From the NCBI GenBank assembly GCA_050290865.1, contig JBNKIW010000016.1:1-64000 (forward strand): a DNA stretch of 64,000 bases, given 5' to 3'. This DNA is from JARRLC01 sp050290865. GTDB taxonomy: Bacteria; Pseudomonadota; Alphaproteobacteria; Rhizobiales; Rhodomicrobiaceae. The translations under genes were made by a program, and so were the position numbers. The first letter of the stretch is position 1, and each line of letters opens with the position of its first letter. Under the pieces are notes generated by a model. It saw only the letters and a program-made list of their open reading frames with translations. It was not told the DNA's origin and made no database searches. Shown piece by piece: positions 35,633 through 44,341 of the stretch.

Positions 35633-35851
35633 TCGCCGCCGGTCTGTCGTCTGCGGTGCGGTTCGCTTCGTAGGCATAACCCCGCATATCGCCTGTCCTC
35701 CGAACAGGTTGGCGTCCCGTGATGCTTGCCAGTGCGGGCGCAATTGCCTATGCCTTTGCGGGCGGCAGTTCCTTGCCGTCTTCGATATCTCCGTGCTCGC
35801 CATGCGGCCCTTCCCGGGCGTGATCGTTCGCCCCCAATCGGAGCAAGACAT

Positions 35852-36841
35852 ATGACCTTGAAAGCCCCTGTACGTGTTGCCGTGACCGGTGCTGCCGGAC
35901 AAATCGGTTATGCTCTCCTGTTCCGCATCGCTTCCGGCGACATGCTCGGCAAGGATCAGCCGGTAATCCTGCAACTGCTCGAAATCACGCCCGCGCTGCC
36001 CGCGCTGGAGGGTGTGATCATGGAGCTGAACGACTGCGCCTTCCCGCTGCTGCACGGCGTGACCGCGAGCGACGATCCGAATGAGGCTTTCAAGGACGTG
36101 GACTACGCGCTTCTGGTCGGCGCCCGTCCGCGCGGGCCGGGCATGGAGCGCAAGGACCTGCTGGAGGCCAACGGCGCGATCTTCCTGCCGCAGGGCAAGG
36201 CGCTGAATGCGCACGCCAAGCGCGGCGTGAAAGTGCTTGTCGTCGGCAATCCCGCGAACACCAACGCGCTGATCGCGCAAGCGAATGCGCCTGACCTCGA
36301 CCCGAAGTGTTTTACGGCCATGCTGCGGCTCGATCACAACCGGGCGATCAGCCAGCTTGCCGAGAAGACGGCTGCGTTGAGCACGGATGTAAAGAAGGTC
36401 ATCGTCTGGGGCAATCACTCCTCGACGCAATATCCCGACATCCATTACGCCACCGTGAAGGGCCAGGCGGCGCTGATGCTCGTCGATCAGCAATGGTACG
36501 AAGGCACCTTCATCCCCGTCGTGCAGCAGCGCGGTGCGGCGATCATCAAGGCGCGCGGCGCGTCTTCGGCGGCTTCCGCGGCATCGGCGGCCATCGATCA
36601 CATGCGGTCCTGGACGCTCGGCACGGCGGAGGACGACTGGGTGTCGATGGGTATTCCGTCCGACGGTTCCTACGGCATCGAGCCGGGGATCATCTACGGT
36701 TATCCGGTGCGCTGCAGAGACGGCGCCTACGAGATCGTGCAAGGGCTGGCGATCAGCGATTTCTCGCGGCAGCGCATGAACGCCACGGCGACGGAACTGC
36801 GTGAGGAACGCGCGGCCGTCGAGCACCTGTTCACAAAGTAG
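35852..36841 (+). CDS. malate dehydrogenase, cytosolic-like type
   Basis: NAD-dependent malate dehydrogenase of the group resembling eukaryotic cytosolic and Thermus/Burkholderia enzymes. Of 329 residues, it begins MTLKAPVRVAVTGAAGQIGY (Rossmann motif with the extra G-AAGQIGY pattern), then VGARPRGPGMERKDLLEANG, NPANTNAL, RLDHNRA and WGNHSSTQYPD with the catalytic His. GGAG precedes ATG 35852; an earlier start at 35726 adds 42 unrelated residues. It is clearly not a duplicate of mdh at 5025-5996, whose type and motifs differ. It is convergent with the CPBP gene. Confidence 0.94.
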   Translation: MTLKAPVRVAVTGAAGQIGYALLFRIASGDMLGKDQPVILQLLEITPALPALEGVIMELNDCAFPLLHGVTASDDPNEAFKDVDYALLVGARPRGPGMERKDLLEANGAIFLPQGKALNAHAKRGVKVLVVGNPANTNALIAQANAPDLDPKCFTAMLRLDHNRAISQLAEKTAALSTDVKKVIVWGNHSSTQYPDIHYATVKGQAALMLVDQQWYEGTFIPVVQQRGAAIIKARGASSAASAASAAIDHMRSWTLGTAEDDWVSMGIPSDGSYGIEPGIIYGYPVRCRDGAYEIVQGLAISDFSRQRMNATATELREERAAVEHLFTK

Positions 36842-36860
36842 GATGGTTCCGATTCTGTCC

Positions 36861-36880
36861 CGGCCGGGTCCACCCGGCTG
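36861..36880. terminator. GC hairpin between convergent genes
   Basis: CGGCCGGG (36861-36868) pairs with CCCGGCTG (36873-36880, one G-T pair) over TCCA. It sits between the convergent malate dehydrogenase and CPBP genes. There is no good T run on either side, so this is a weak call. Confidence 0.35.
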
Positions 36881-36893
36881 GGCGGGCTTCGAT

Positions 36894-37577
36894 TTAGAAG
36901 TTTGCCACGCCGGTGTAGAAATACCGCCCGAGACCAAGGGTGAAGATCAGGTTGCCGTAAAGCGCGTGCTCGATCACCACGGCCCAGTAGGACCGCGTGC
37001 GCTCATAGCGCCATGCGAACAGCACGCCGCCGAAGAAGCTGATGACCAGCGACGGCAGGGCACCGAAAATGATGTGCCCGAAGGAAAACAGCACAGCGTT
37101 CAGCGCGACTGCCGCCTGTCCATCGCTGGCGAACAGCGGCCGGTAGCGGTGGAAGAAGAAGACGCGAAACATGAGCTCCTGCGCCGTGACTGAGATCAGC
37201 GGATAGAGCACCATCACCATCAGCCAGATGTGGGGCAGGGTGCGCGGGAAGAGCAGGAAATGCTGCGGGCCTGTGGCGACCCAGGCATAGGCCGCGAGCA
37301 GCGGCGCGGCGATGGCGAATGTGGCCAGGATGCCCGCCAGATCGCGGAAGCGCACGCCGGTGGTCAGCGTTTCCCGCCAGGAGAATGTGCGCTGAAGAGT
37401 GAGCACGAGGATGAACAGCACCGACAGGGGCAGCATCACCGTGAAGAGCGGAACGCGATGGTAATGAATGAGGCTGTAGAGCGCGATCGGCGCGCCGACA
37501 TAGAACGCGAGCTGCTCCATCGTCAGCCATGCCCGCCGCCTGTGCGAAACCCGCGCGCCCGCGTCTTCCGCGCTCAT
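36894..37577 (-). CDS. CPBP (Abi/CAAX) family intramembrane protease homologue
   Basis: A 227-residue membrane protein with six to seven hydrophobic segments. The three CPBP motifs are recognisable: AQELMFRVFFF (about 130), SFGHIIFGAL (about 170) and HALYGNLIF near the end (200-210). Motif 1 reads QE-LMFR where EE-xxFR is usual; loss of the first Glu may lower or change protease activity. The start at 37577 (MSAEDAGARVSHRRR) overlaps the yidD stop. Cellular role unknown. Confidence 0.8.
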   Translation of the reverse strand: MSAEDAGARVSHRRRAWLTMEQLAFYVGAPIALYSLIHYHRVPLFTVMLPLSVLFILVLTLQRTFSWRETLTTGVRFRDLAGILATFAIAAPLLAAYAWVATGPQHFLLFPRTLPHIWLMVMVLYPLISVTAQELMFRVFFFHRYRPLFASDGQAAVALNAVLFSFGHIIFGALPSLVISFFGGVLFAWRYERTRSYWAVVIEHALYGNLIFTLGLGRYFYTGVANF

Positions 37578-37921
37578 GCGGCGTCCTCGTGGCCTGGGCC
37601 GCCGTGCGTGTGCCGCAGGTGGTGCGCACGCCAGCGCCCATAGCTCCACGGCGCCCAGGGATAGTGTTCATGCCGGATATCGGGGGCGGGGTCGAAGCCG
37701 CTCGTTCCCCAGGGATGGCACCGCGACAGGCGGGAAACGGTCAGCCAGAACCCGCGCCACGCGCCGTTGGTGTCGATGGCGTCGAGGGCGTATTCCGAGC
37801 AGGTGGGCAGGTGGCGGCAGCGCTGCCCGATGAGCGGCGACAGCGTGTAGCGGTAGACGAGGACGGGCAGCTTCAGGCCGATGGCCATGACTTTGCCGAA
37901 AACCGTGGCGGACTTGGGCAC
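37574..37921 (-). CDS. yidD: membrane protein insertion efficiency factor YidD
   Basis: Small amphipathic protein aiding YidC-dependent insertion. The core is LVYRYTLSPLIGQRCRHLPTCSEYALDAI and RCHPWG (quoted in parts), with the three conserved cysteines. A GTG at 37921, 9 bases after GAGG, gives 115 residues; the frame continues upstream to 38041 but those residues are unlike YidD. It lies away from rpmH-rnpA-yidC, and instead beside the NifU-like and CPBP genes, a layout known in alphaproteobacteria. Confidence 0.88.
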   Translation of the reverse strand: MPKSATVFGKVMAIGLKLPVLVYRYTLSPLIGQRCRHLPTCSEYALDAIDTNGAWRGFWLTVSRLSRCHPWGTSGFDPAPDIRHEHYPWAPWSYGRWRAHHLRHTHGGPGHEDAA

Positions 37922-38054
37922 GCGCCATTTCCTCGATTGATGAGCGGGGGTTCCAACCCGGACAATGGGTGGGCCGGCCTCCTGACACAAGGCCGCCGCG
38001 ATGAAAAAGCACTGTCGGCGTGTCTTGGTCTTCTTCCCCATATTTCAGGTGGAA

Positions 38055-38510
38055 TCAACCTGCTGTGGCCGAAGACCGCCGCGCCTCGATCTGCCGGAGG
38101 GCGTCCTCGACAGCGTCGAAAACCAGGAGCGTCGAAGCGTGTCGAGCCCTGTAGCCGCGGACCGGCTCCAGCACAGCGAGGTCAGCCCATTTGCCCGATG
38201 GCGGTTCGCCGCCTTCCTTGAGCATCCGGCGCATCTGCCGCCCCGCGGCGCGCAGTTCCTCGGCCGTCGAGCCGATGATATGCACCCCGATGACGGCTGC
38301 CGATGTCTGGCCCAGCAGGCAGGCGCGCACCTCCTGCCCGTACTCCGTGACGACGCCGTTAACCATACTGACATCGACGGTAATCCGCGAGCCGCAGAGC
38401 TTTGAATGGGCGGTCGCCGTCGCGTCGGGCGAGGCGAGGCGCGCGGTATGTGGTATGTGAGCCGCCAGCTCAAGAATTCGTTCGTTGTAAAGCTCGTCGA
38501 GATTGACCAT
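38055..38510 (-). CDS. NifU/IscU-like iron-sulfur cluster assembly scaffold
   Basis: A 151-residue protein of the IscU/NifU N-terminal scaffold family. It keeps cysteines at AHSKLCGSRITVDV and VRACLLGQTSAAVIG, two of the three cluster-ligating positions, while the third canonical Cys is not evident, so it may be a divergent scaffold. ATG 38510 begins MVNLDELYNERILELAAHIP. In alphaproteobacteria this gene is regularly found between yidD and folE/hisI, as here; its client is not known. Confidence 0.85.
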   Translation of the reverse strand: MVNLDELYNERILELAAHIPHTARLASPDATATAHSKLCGSRITVDVSMVNGVVTEYGQEVRACLLGQTSAAVIGVHIIGSTAEELRAAGRQMRRMLKEGGEPPSGKWADLAVLEPVRGYRARHASTLLVFDAVEDALRQIEARRSSATAG

Positions 38511-38727
38511 GATTGCGACCACTGGGGCGGCTTGCTTGAAGCACGCTGCCGGTAACGTTATATCACGCCTTATGTTCCGTATCTGTGCAGAACCCGTGAC
38601 GGACAGGACGGCCATAATGTAGGGTGGCCAGGACAATACGGCAATTCGCTCCTGATGAATCCACGCCGGAACCGGAGCGCGGCCGTGCCGCCTGCGGCAG
38701 CAGACCGGCCGACAGTATGAGGCCGCG

Positions 38728-39432
38728 ATGACAAAAGACAAATCCGGTGGCCTGCAGCCGGGGAACAGCGAAGGTAAGGCGATGGAAACACTCCGTGGAG
38801 AGGGGACTGCGCTAAACGGGCACTCCGAGGTTGATGATGCTCAGGCCGGGCACCCGACGCGGGAGGAAGCCGAGGCGGCGGTGCGGACCCTCATCCGGTT
38901 TACGGGTGACGATCCCTCGCGCGAAGGCCTCCAGGACACGCCGCGCCGCGTGCTCGACGCCTATGCCGAGTTCTTCTCCGGCTATGACCAGAACCCCGTG
39001 GACGTCCTGTCGCGCACTTTCGAGGAAGTGCACGGTTATGACGATATCGTGATGGTGCGGGACATCCGCCTCGAATCGCACTGTGAGCATCACATGCTGC
39101 CCATCATCGGGGTGGCGCATGTCGCTTACCTGCCGGCCAAGCGCGTTGTGGGTATCTCCAAGCTTGCCCGCGTCGTCGATATCTTCGCCAAGCGCCTGCA
39201 GACACAGGAAACCATGACGGCGCAAATCGCCGACGCCATCGAGCAGGCGCTGAAACCGCGCGGCGTGGCCATCCTCATCGACGCGCTGCATCAGTGCATG
39301 ACGATTCGCGGTGTGCATAAGACGGACGCATCCACGATCACGACGCGATTCACCGGCCTTTTCGCCAAGGATACCGACTGCCGGAACCGTTTCCTGCATA
39401 TGATCCACGGTTCGCGCGTCGCAGGGGGATAA
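38728..39432 (+). CDS. folE: GTP cyclohydrolase I
   Basis: Converts GTP to 7,8-dihydroneopterin triphosphate, first step of folate (and queuosine precursor) synthesis. The zinc site is in SHCEHHMLPIIG and HQCMTIRGV; the signature REGLQDTPRRV is also present. 234 residues from ATG 38728, or 216 from ATG 38782, which has the better AAGGTAAGG site; the first 35-40 residues are not conserved in either case. It is 6 bases from hisI. Confidence 0.96.
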   Translation: MTKDKSGGLQPGNSEGKAMETLRGEGTALNGHSEVDDAQAGHPTREEAEAAVRTLIRFTGDDPSREGLQDTPRRVLDAYAEFFSGYDQNPVDVLSRTFEEVHGYDDIVMVRDIRLESHCEHHMLPIIGVAHVAYLPAKRVVGISKLARVVDIFAKRLQTQETMTAQIADAIEQALKPRGVAILIDALHQCMTIRGVHKTDASTITTRFTGLFAKDTDCRNRFLHMIHGSRVAGG

Positions 39433-39438
39433 CGCTGT

Positions 39439-39843
39439 ATGAATGCCGGCAAGACCGAACTGGAAGGCGGGACGCGTTTCACGCCGCGCTTCGATGCGAA
39501 CGGCCTGATGCCCGCGGTCGTCACCGAGGCGGGCGGCGGCGAGGTCCTGATGCTCGCCTATATGAACGCCGAGGCGCTGAGACTGACGCTGGAGACGGGC
39601 GAGGCGCATTTCTGGAGCCGGTCGCGCCGTTCGCTGTGGAAGAAGGGCGAGACCAGCGGCAACACGCTGCGGGTGATCGAACTGCGCACGGATTGCGACC
39701 AGGACACGCTGGTGGTGACGGTCGCGGTTGGCGGTGATGCCGTCGCCTGCCACACGGGCCGGAAGTCCTGTTTTTACCGGCGCGTCGAGCCGGCCAGTGA
39801 GCCGGGAACAGAGGCAAGGTTGCGTTTCATCGATTGTGCGTAA
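39439..39843 (+). CDS. hisI: phosphoribosyl-AMP cyclohydrolase
   Basis: Third enzyme of histidine synthesis, hydrolysing phosphoribosyl-AMP. The 134-residue protein contains MLAYMNAEALRLTLETGEAHFWSRSR (in part), WKKGETSGN and the metal-binding DCDQDTL and CHTGRKSCFYR. It is the stand-alone HisI without a HisE domain. It follows folE with a 6-base gap, so they are co-transcribed. Confidence 0.97.
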   Translation: MNAGKTELEGGTRFTPRFDANGLMPAVVTEAGGGEVLMLAYMNAEALRLTLETGEAHFWSRSRRSLWKKGETSGNTLRVIELRTDCDQDTLVVTVAVGGDAVACHTGRKSCFYRRVEPASEPGTEARLRFIDCA

Positions 39844-39913
39844 TGCCTCCCCATTTTCGGGGAGCGGGCAGGAATATTTCGAAAACTCGTGATAAGGCGC
39901 AAGAATGTGTCGA

Positions 39914-39952
39914 GGTGAAACGTGCATTAATAATGATGCAACATGTTTCACC
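39914..39952. promoter_or_regulatory. inverted repeat upstream of the indolepyruvate oxidoreductase gene
   Basis: GGTGAAAC (39914-39921) and GTTTCACC (39945-39952) are perfect inverted repeats enclosing a second imperfect pair TGCAT...ATGCA. It lies in the 287-base AT-rich gap between hisI and the gene at 40131, and could be an operator or leader hairpin. No match to a named operator was recognised. Confidence 0.4.
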
Positions 39953-40130
39953 GGCGCGAAAGTTTAGGTGTTGCGCCGCACAGACATTCCTCGGAAGCGA
40001 CCCGTTAAAACAACTTTCCGCGATAATCAACGCGGAAGGTCATTCTTGCTTGATCTCAGGTTGAAACCGTTCACCTTTTCCTCATATTCTTTGTGAAACC
40101 CGTATTTTTAGCATTGCGGAGGGTGCGCCC

Positions 40131-43100
40131 ATGGCCATCGCCAAGGTCGGCCTCGATGACAAATATGATCTCGACCGTGGACGGATCTACGTGACCGGCA
40201 GTCAGGCTGTCGCACGCCTGGCGATGATGCAGCACGCGCTGGATGCCGCGAACGGTCTCAACACGGCGGGCTACATCACCGGTTACCGCGGTTCGCCCAT
40301 CGGCGGGCTCGATCTGACGATGGCGCGGGCGCAGGCGTTCTTGCGTGCGCACAGTATCGTGTTTCAGTCGGGTCTTAACGAGGATCTTGCGGCGACCGCG
40401 CTATGGGGCGCGCAGCAGGCCGAATTGCGCGGCGAGGGCGCGTATGACGGCGTTTTTGGGATCTGGTACGGCAAGGGACCGGGGGTGGATCGCTCAGGCG
40501 ATGCTTTCCGCCACGCCAACCACGCCGGGACGTCGCGCCATGGCGGCGTGCTGGCGCTGATGGGCGACGATCACACCTGCGAGTCCTCCACCTCGGCGCA
40601 TCAGTCGGAATTCGCCTTCATCGACGCCATGATGCCGGTTCTCAATCCGGCGAATGTGCAGGAAATCCTGGACTACGGGCTGTACGGCGTCGCGCTGTCG
40701 CGGTTCTCCGGGCTGTGGGTCGGCCTGAAATGCGTGAAGGACAATATCGAGCAGACGGCGGTGATCGACGCGAGCGCCGGGCGTGTCCGGCCCGTCATTC
40801 CGTCCGACTTCGCCATGCCTGACGGCGGCCTCAACATCCGCCTGCACGATACCGCCCTCGCCAAGGAAGCGCGTCTCCATGAATACCGGCGGCCAGCAGT
40901 GCTGGCATTCACTCGCGCCAACCGGCTGGACCGCCTCGTCTTCCACGGTGGCCGCGCGCCAAAAATCGGCATCATTACCACCGGCAAAAGCTATCAGGAC
41001 ACGGCCGAAGCGCTCGACCTCCTCGGGCTCGACGAGGTGAAGGCGGCCGAGTATGGCCTGCGGCTTTACAAGGTGGCGGTGCCCTGGCCGCTGGAGCCGG
41101 AGGGCGTATTTCGGTTCGCAAACGGCCTCGACCTCATCATGGTGGTCGAGGAAAAGCGGGCGCTCATCGAAACGCAGGTCAAGGAGCAGCTTTACGGCCG
41201 CGCCAATGCCCCTGCGATCATCGGCAAGCGCGACGAAGCGGGCGAGTGGCTGTTCCCGGCCAAGGGCGCGCTCGACCCGGTGCAGATCGCGCTGGCGCTC
41301 GCCCGGCACATGCTGGCCCGCGCCGATCTGCCTGAGATCCGCTCGCATATCGGCGAACTCGAAGCCGCCGCGCGCCACGCCAGGGCCGCGCAATCGGTCG
41401 CCGAACGCATCCCTTATTTTTGCGCGGGCTGTCCGCACAATTCCTCCACCACCGTGCCGGAAGGCGCGCGCGCCTATGCGGGTATCGGCTGCCACTACAT
41501 GGCGCAGTGGATGGACCGCGAGACGGAGGGCTTCACGCAGATGGGCGCCGAGGGTGCAAATTGGATCGGCGAGGCGCGCTTCTCCAAACGCCGTCATGTG
41601 TTCCAGAATCTCGGCGACGGCACCTTCATCCATTCGGGCAGCCTCGCGGTGCGTGCCGCGGTCATCGCCGGCGTGAATGTGACCTTCAAGCTGCTCTATA
41701 ACGACGCCGTGGCCATGACCGGCGGCCAGCCGCTCGATGGCGCGATGACGCCGCAGAGAATGGCCCACGCCATGGCGGCGGAGGGCGTGACGCGCATCGC
41801 CGTCGTCTCCGACGAGCCATCGCGCTTCGCCCGCGCCGATTTCCCCGCCGGCACCAGCATCGCCCATCGCGATGATCTGGACAGGGTGCAGGCCGATCTC
41901 GCGGCTATCGATGGCGTGACGGTGCTCCTCTATGTGCAGACCTGCGCGGCGGAGAAGCGGCGGCGGCGCAAGCGCGGCACCTACCCGGACCCTGAGCAAC
42001 GCATTCTCATCAACGAATTGGTCTGCGAGGGCTGCGGCGATTGCGGCCGGCAGTCGAACTGCGTGGCCATCGAGCCGGTCGAGACCGAATTCGGACGCAA
42101 GCGCACCATCGACCAGGACGGCTGCAACAAGGATTTCACCTGCATCAAGGGTTTCTGCCCCGCCTTCGTGACCGTGCAAGGCGGTGTGCGCAAGAAAGGC
42201 GTGCGCCGCATCTCCGTGCAGGATGCCGCCCGCGTCAATCCGCCGAAGCCGGAACAGCCGCCGCTCGATCGCCCCTATTCGCTGGTCATCACCGGGACGG
42301 GTGGCACCGGCGTGGTGACGGTGGGGGCCATTCTCGGCATGGCCGCTCATATCGAGGGCAGAGCCGCGGGCGTCATCGACATGTCGGGGCTGGCGCAGAA
42401 AGGCGGGCCGGTCGCGGTGCATGTCCGGATCGCGCGCGAGCCGGAGGAGATCAACGCCATCCGCGCGTGCCATGCCGGGGCCGACCTCGTCATCGGTGGC
42501 GACCTTGTGGTGGCGGGGTCGGGCAAAGTGCTGGGCGTGGTGCGCGGGGGGCGCACGTCCGTCGTCGCCTCCAGCCATGAGGCAATGACCGCCGACTTCA
42601 CACACGCGCCCGATCTTTCGATCCCTGCGGCGGCGCTGCGGCGCGCGCTCGAAGAACGGGCCGGGCTGGCGGCCTGCAGTTTTCTGGATGCGCAGAAATA
42701 CGCCGAGGCGCTGACCGGGAACAGGGCTATGGCCAACATTGTGCTCATCGGCTTTGCCTGTCAGAAGGGCCTCCTGCCGGTTTCAGCCGAGGCGATCAAC
42801 GAGGCGATCCGGCTCAATGGGGTTTCCGTGCATGCCAATCTGCAGGCATTTCGCTGGGGCCGGTCGCTCGCGCATGACCTGGACGGAGTGGCCGCGCTCG
42901 TGGATAAAGCGACGCTGCCGCTGAACGGTGAGGAGCTGTCGCGCTCGCTGGATGAAGCGATTGCGCGGCGCGCGCGCTTTCTGACCGGCTATCAGGACGC
43001 CGCCTATGCCGAGCGCTATCTCCAGCGGGTGGAGGCGGTCCGCACATTGGAGACGGCGCGCGTGCCGGGCAGCGACGCGTTAGCCTGGGCGGTCGCGCGC

Positions 43101-43604
43101 GGCTATTTCAAGCTGCTGGCCTGCAAGGATGAATATGAGGTGGCGCGGCTGTTCACGGACGACTCTTTCGCGCGCCAGCTCGCACGCTCCTATGAAGGCA
43201 GCTACCGGCTGACGTACCATCTCGCACCACCATTCGTCTCCCATCTCGACCCCGCCACGGGCCGCCGCCGCAAGATGAGCCTCGGCCCCTGGATGCGGAC
43301 GATGTTCTGGTTGCTGGCGAAAATGAAGGGACTGCGCGGCTCGGCCTTCGACATCTTCGGTTATACGGAAGAGCGCAGAGCCGAGCGAAGGCTGATCGCG
43401 GATTACGAGGCGATGCTGGATGAGATCGCCGGGCTCCTGCGGCCCGAGACGCATGGCGCGGCGGCGGCTTTGGCGGCGTTGCCTGAACGCATCCGTGGCT
43501 TCGGTCCGGTCAAGATGGCGGCGATCGAAGCGGCGAAGCTGCGCGAGGCGGAGCTTCTTGCCGCCCTGCGCAACGCGCCGCCGGGAAAGCAGAAGGCGGC
43601 TTGA
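40131..43604 (+). CDS. indolepyruvate ferredoxin oxidoreductase, fused alpha-gamma form
   Basis: A 1157-residue single-chain 2-oxoacid:acceptor oxidoreductase, the aerobic-bacterial IorAB fusion that decarboxylates arylpyruvates (indolepyruvate, phenylpyruvate) to acyl-CoA. Domain order: pyrimidine-binding region (GYRGSPIGGLD, about 45), CAGCPHNSST near 430, TPP motif GDGTFIHSG...ND near 495-525, an iron-sulfur segment CEGCGDCGRQSNC and CNKDFTCIKGFC (about 633-680), then the gamma domain GTGGTGVVTVG near 720 and a conserved C-terminal domain (about 940-1140). GGAGGG precedes the ATG. It is monocistronic by spacing. Confidence 0.94.
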   Translation: MAIAKVGLDDKYDLDRGRIYVTGSQAVARLAMMQHALDAANGLNTAGYITGYRGSPIGGLDLTMARAQAFLRAHSIVFQSGLNEDLAATALWGAQQAELRGEGAYDGVFGIWYGKGPGVDRSGDAFRHANHAGTSRHGGVLALMGDDHTCESSTSAHQSEFAFIDAMMPVLNPANVQEILDYGLYGVALSRFSGLWVGLKCVKDNIEQTAVIDASAGRVRPVIPSDFAMPDGGLNIRLHDTALAKEARLHEYRRPAVLAFTRANRLDRLVFHGGRAPKIGIITTGKSYQDTAEALDLLGLDEVKAAEYGLRLYKVAVPWPLEPEGVFRFANGLDLIMVVEEKRALIETQVKEQLYGRANAPAIIGKRDEAGEWLFPAKGALDPVQIALALARHMLARADLPEIRSHIGELEAAARHARAAQSVAERIPYFCAGCPHNSSTTVPEGARAYAGIGCHYMAQWMDRETEGFTQMGAEGANWIGEARFSKRRHVFQNLGDGTFIHSGSLAVRAAVIAGVNVTFKLLYNDAVAMTGGQPLDGAMTPQRMAHAMAAEGVTRIAVVSDEPSRFARADFPAGTSIAHRDDLDRVQADLAAIDGVTVLLYVQTCAAEKRRRRKRGTYPDPEQRILINELVCEGCGDCGRQSNCVAIEPVETEFGRKRTIDQDGCNKDFTCIKGFCPAFVTVQGGVRKKGVRRISVQDAARVNPPKPEQPPLDRPYSLVITGTGGTGVVTVGAILGMAAHIEGRAAGVIDMSGLAQKGGPVAVHVRIAREPEEINAIRACHAGADLVIGGDLVVAGSGKVLGVVRGGRTSVVASSHEAMTADFTHAPDLSIPAAALRRALEERAGLAACSFLDAQKYAEALTGNRAMANIVLIGFACQKGLLPVSAEAINEAIRLNGVSVHANLQAFRWGRSLAHDLDGVAALVDKATLPLNGEELSRSLDEAIARRARFLTGYQDAAYAERYLQRVEAVRTLETARVPGSDALAWAVARGYFKLLACKDEYEVARLFTDDSFARQLARSYEGSYRLTYHLAPPFVSHLDPATGRRRKMSLGPWMRTMFWLLAKMKGLRGSAFDIFGYTEERRAERRLIADYEAMLDEIAGLLRPETHGAAAALAALPERIRGFGPVKMAAIEAAKLREAELLAALRNAPPGKQKAA

Positions 43605-43652
43605 TGCGCAATTTTCTCCCCGCAAGGACAAATATAAGTCTGCTAAACCGGC

Positions 43653-44117
43653 TCACTTTCCGCCACTCAGAAGCTCTTTCACAGTTCCACTCACCCTGCT
43701 CATGTCGAGCTGTCCGGCGTATTTCGTCTTCAGCTCGTTCATGACCTTTCCCATATCCTTGATGCTGCTCGCGCCAAGCGACGCAATGACGGATTTGATT
43801 ACGTCCTTTGCTTCGCTATCGCTCATTTGCTTCGGCAGAAACTGTTCTATGACGTCGATCTCCGCCGTTTCCTTGTCCACGAGATCCTGGCGTCCGCCTG
43901 TCTTGAACTGCTCGATCGATTCCCGTCGCGACTTGATCAGCCCCTGCAGCAGGTTGAGGATCTCCTCGTCGCTGATCTGCTGATCGCCGCGCGCCCGCGC
44001 AACGTCGATATCCTTCTGCTTGATCGCCGCGCCGATCATGCGCAGCGTGGACAGCGCCGCGGCATCCTTCGCGCGCATGGCCGTCTTCAACGATTCCCCG
44101 ATCTTTTCCCGCAACAT
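43653..44117 (-). CDS. GatB/YqeY domain protein
   Basis: A 154-residue YqeY-type protein, the helical domain also attached to the C-terminus of GatB of the glutamyl/aspartyl-tRNA amidotransferase; the stand-alone form probably has an RNA- or tRNA-linked role. Characteristic segments: ALSTLRMIGAAIKQKDID, EIDVIEQFLPKQMSD and GKVMNELKTKYAGQLD. ATG 44117 (MLREKIGESL) follows AAGGGAAG. The upstream frame to 44264 has no family support. In many relatives it neighbours carA and dnaG, which are absent here. Confidence 0.92.
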   Translation of the reverse strand: MLREKIGESLKTAMRAKDAAALSTLRMIGAAIKQKDIDVARARGDQQISDEEILNLLQGLIKSRRESIEQFKTGGRQDLVDKETAEIDVIEQFLPKQMSDSEAKDVIKSVIASLGASSIKDMGKVMNELKTKYAGQLDMSRVSGTVKELLSGGK

Positions 44118-44341
44118 GATTTCACTTCCCTTTGAATTGACGGCGCCGCCGCCGCAAAAAACCTGACCACTGGTAACACGCCCGCCGCGCAGTTTCCGAG
44201 GAAGATCGGCGGCGCGTGGCGCGGCTTCCCCAATCTGCCTCCCCGCGGCAAAGGCAATTTCCATAAAACTCTACGCATCGTCTGTGCGTTTCCTTCAGGT
44301 TTCTTGCTCATAGTGCGCAGCAGTGAAGGAAGAAAGAGCCC

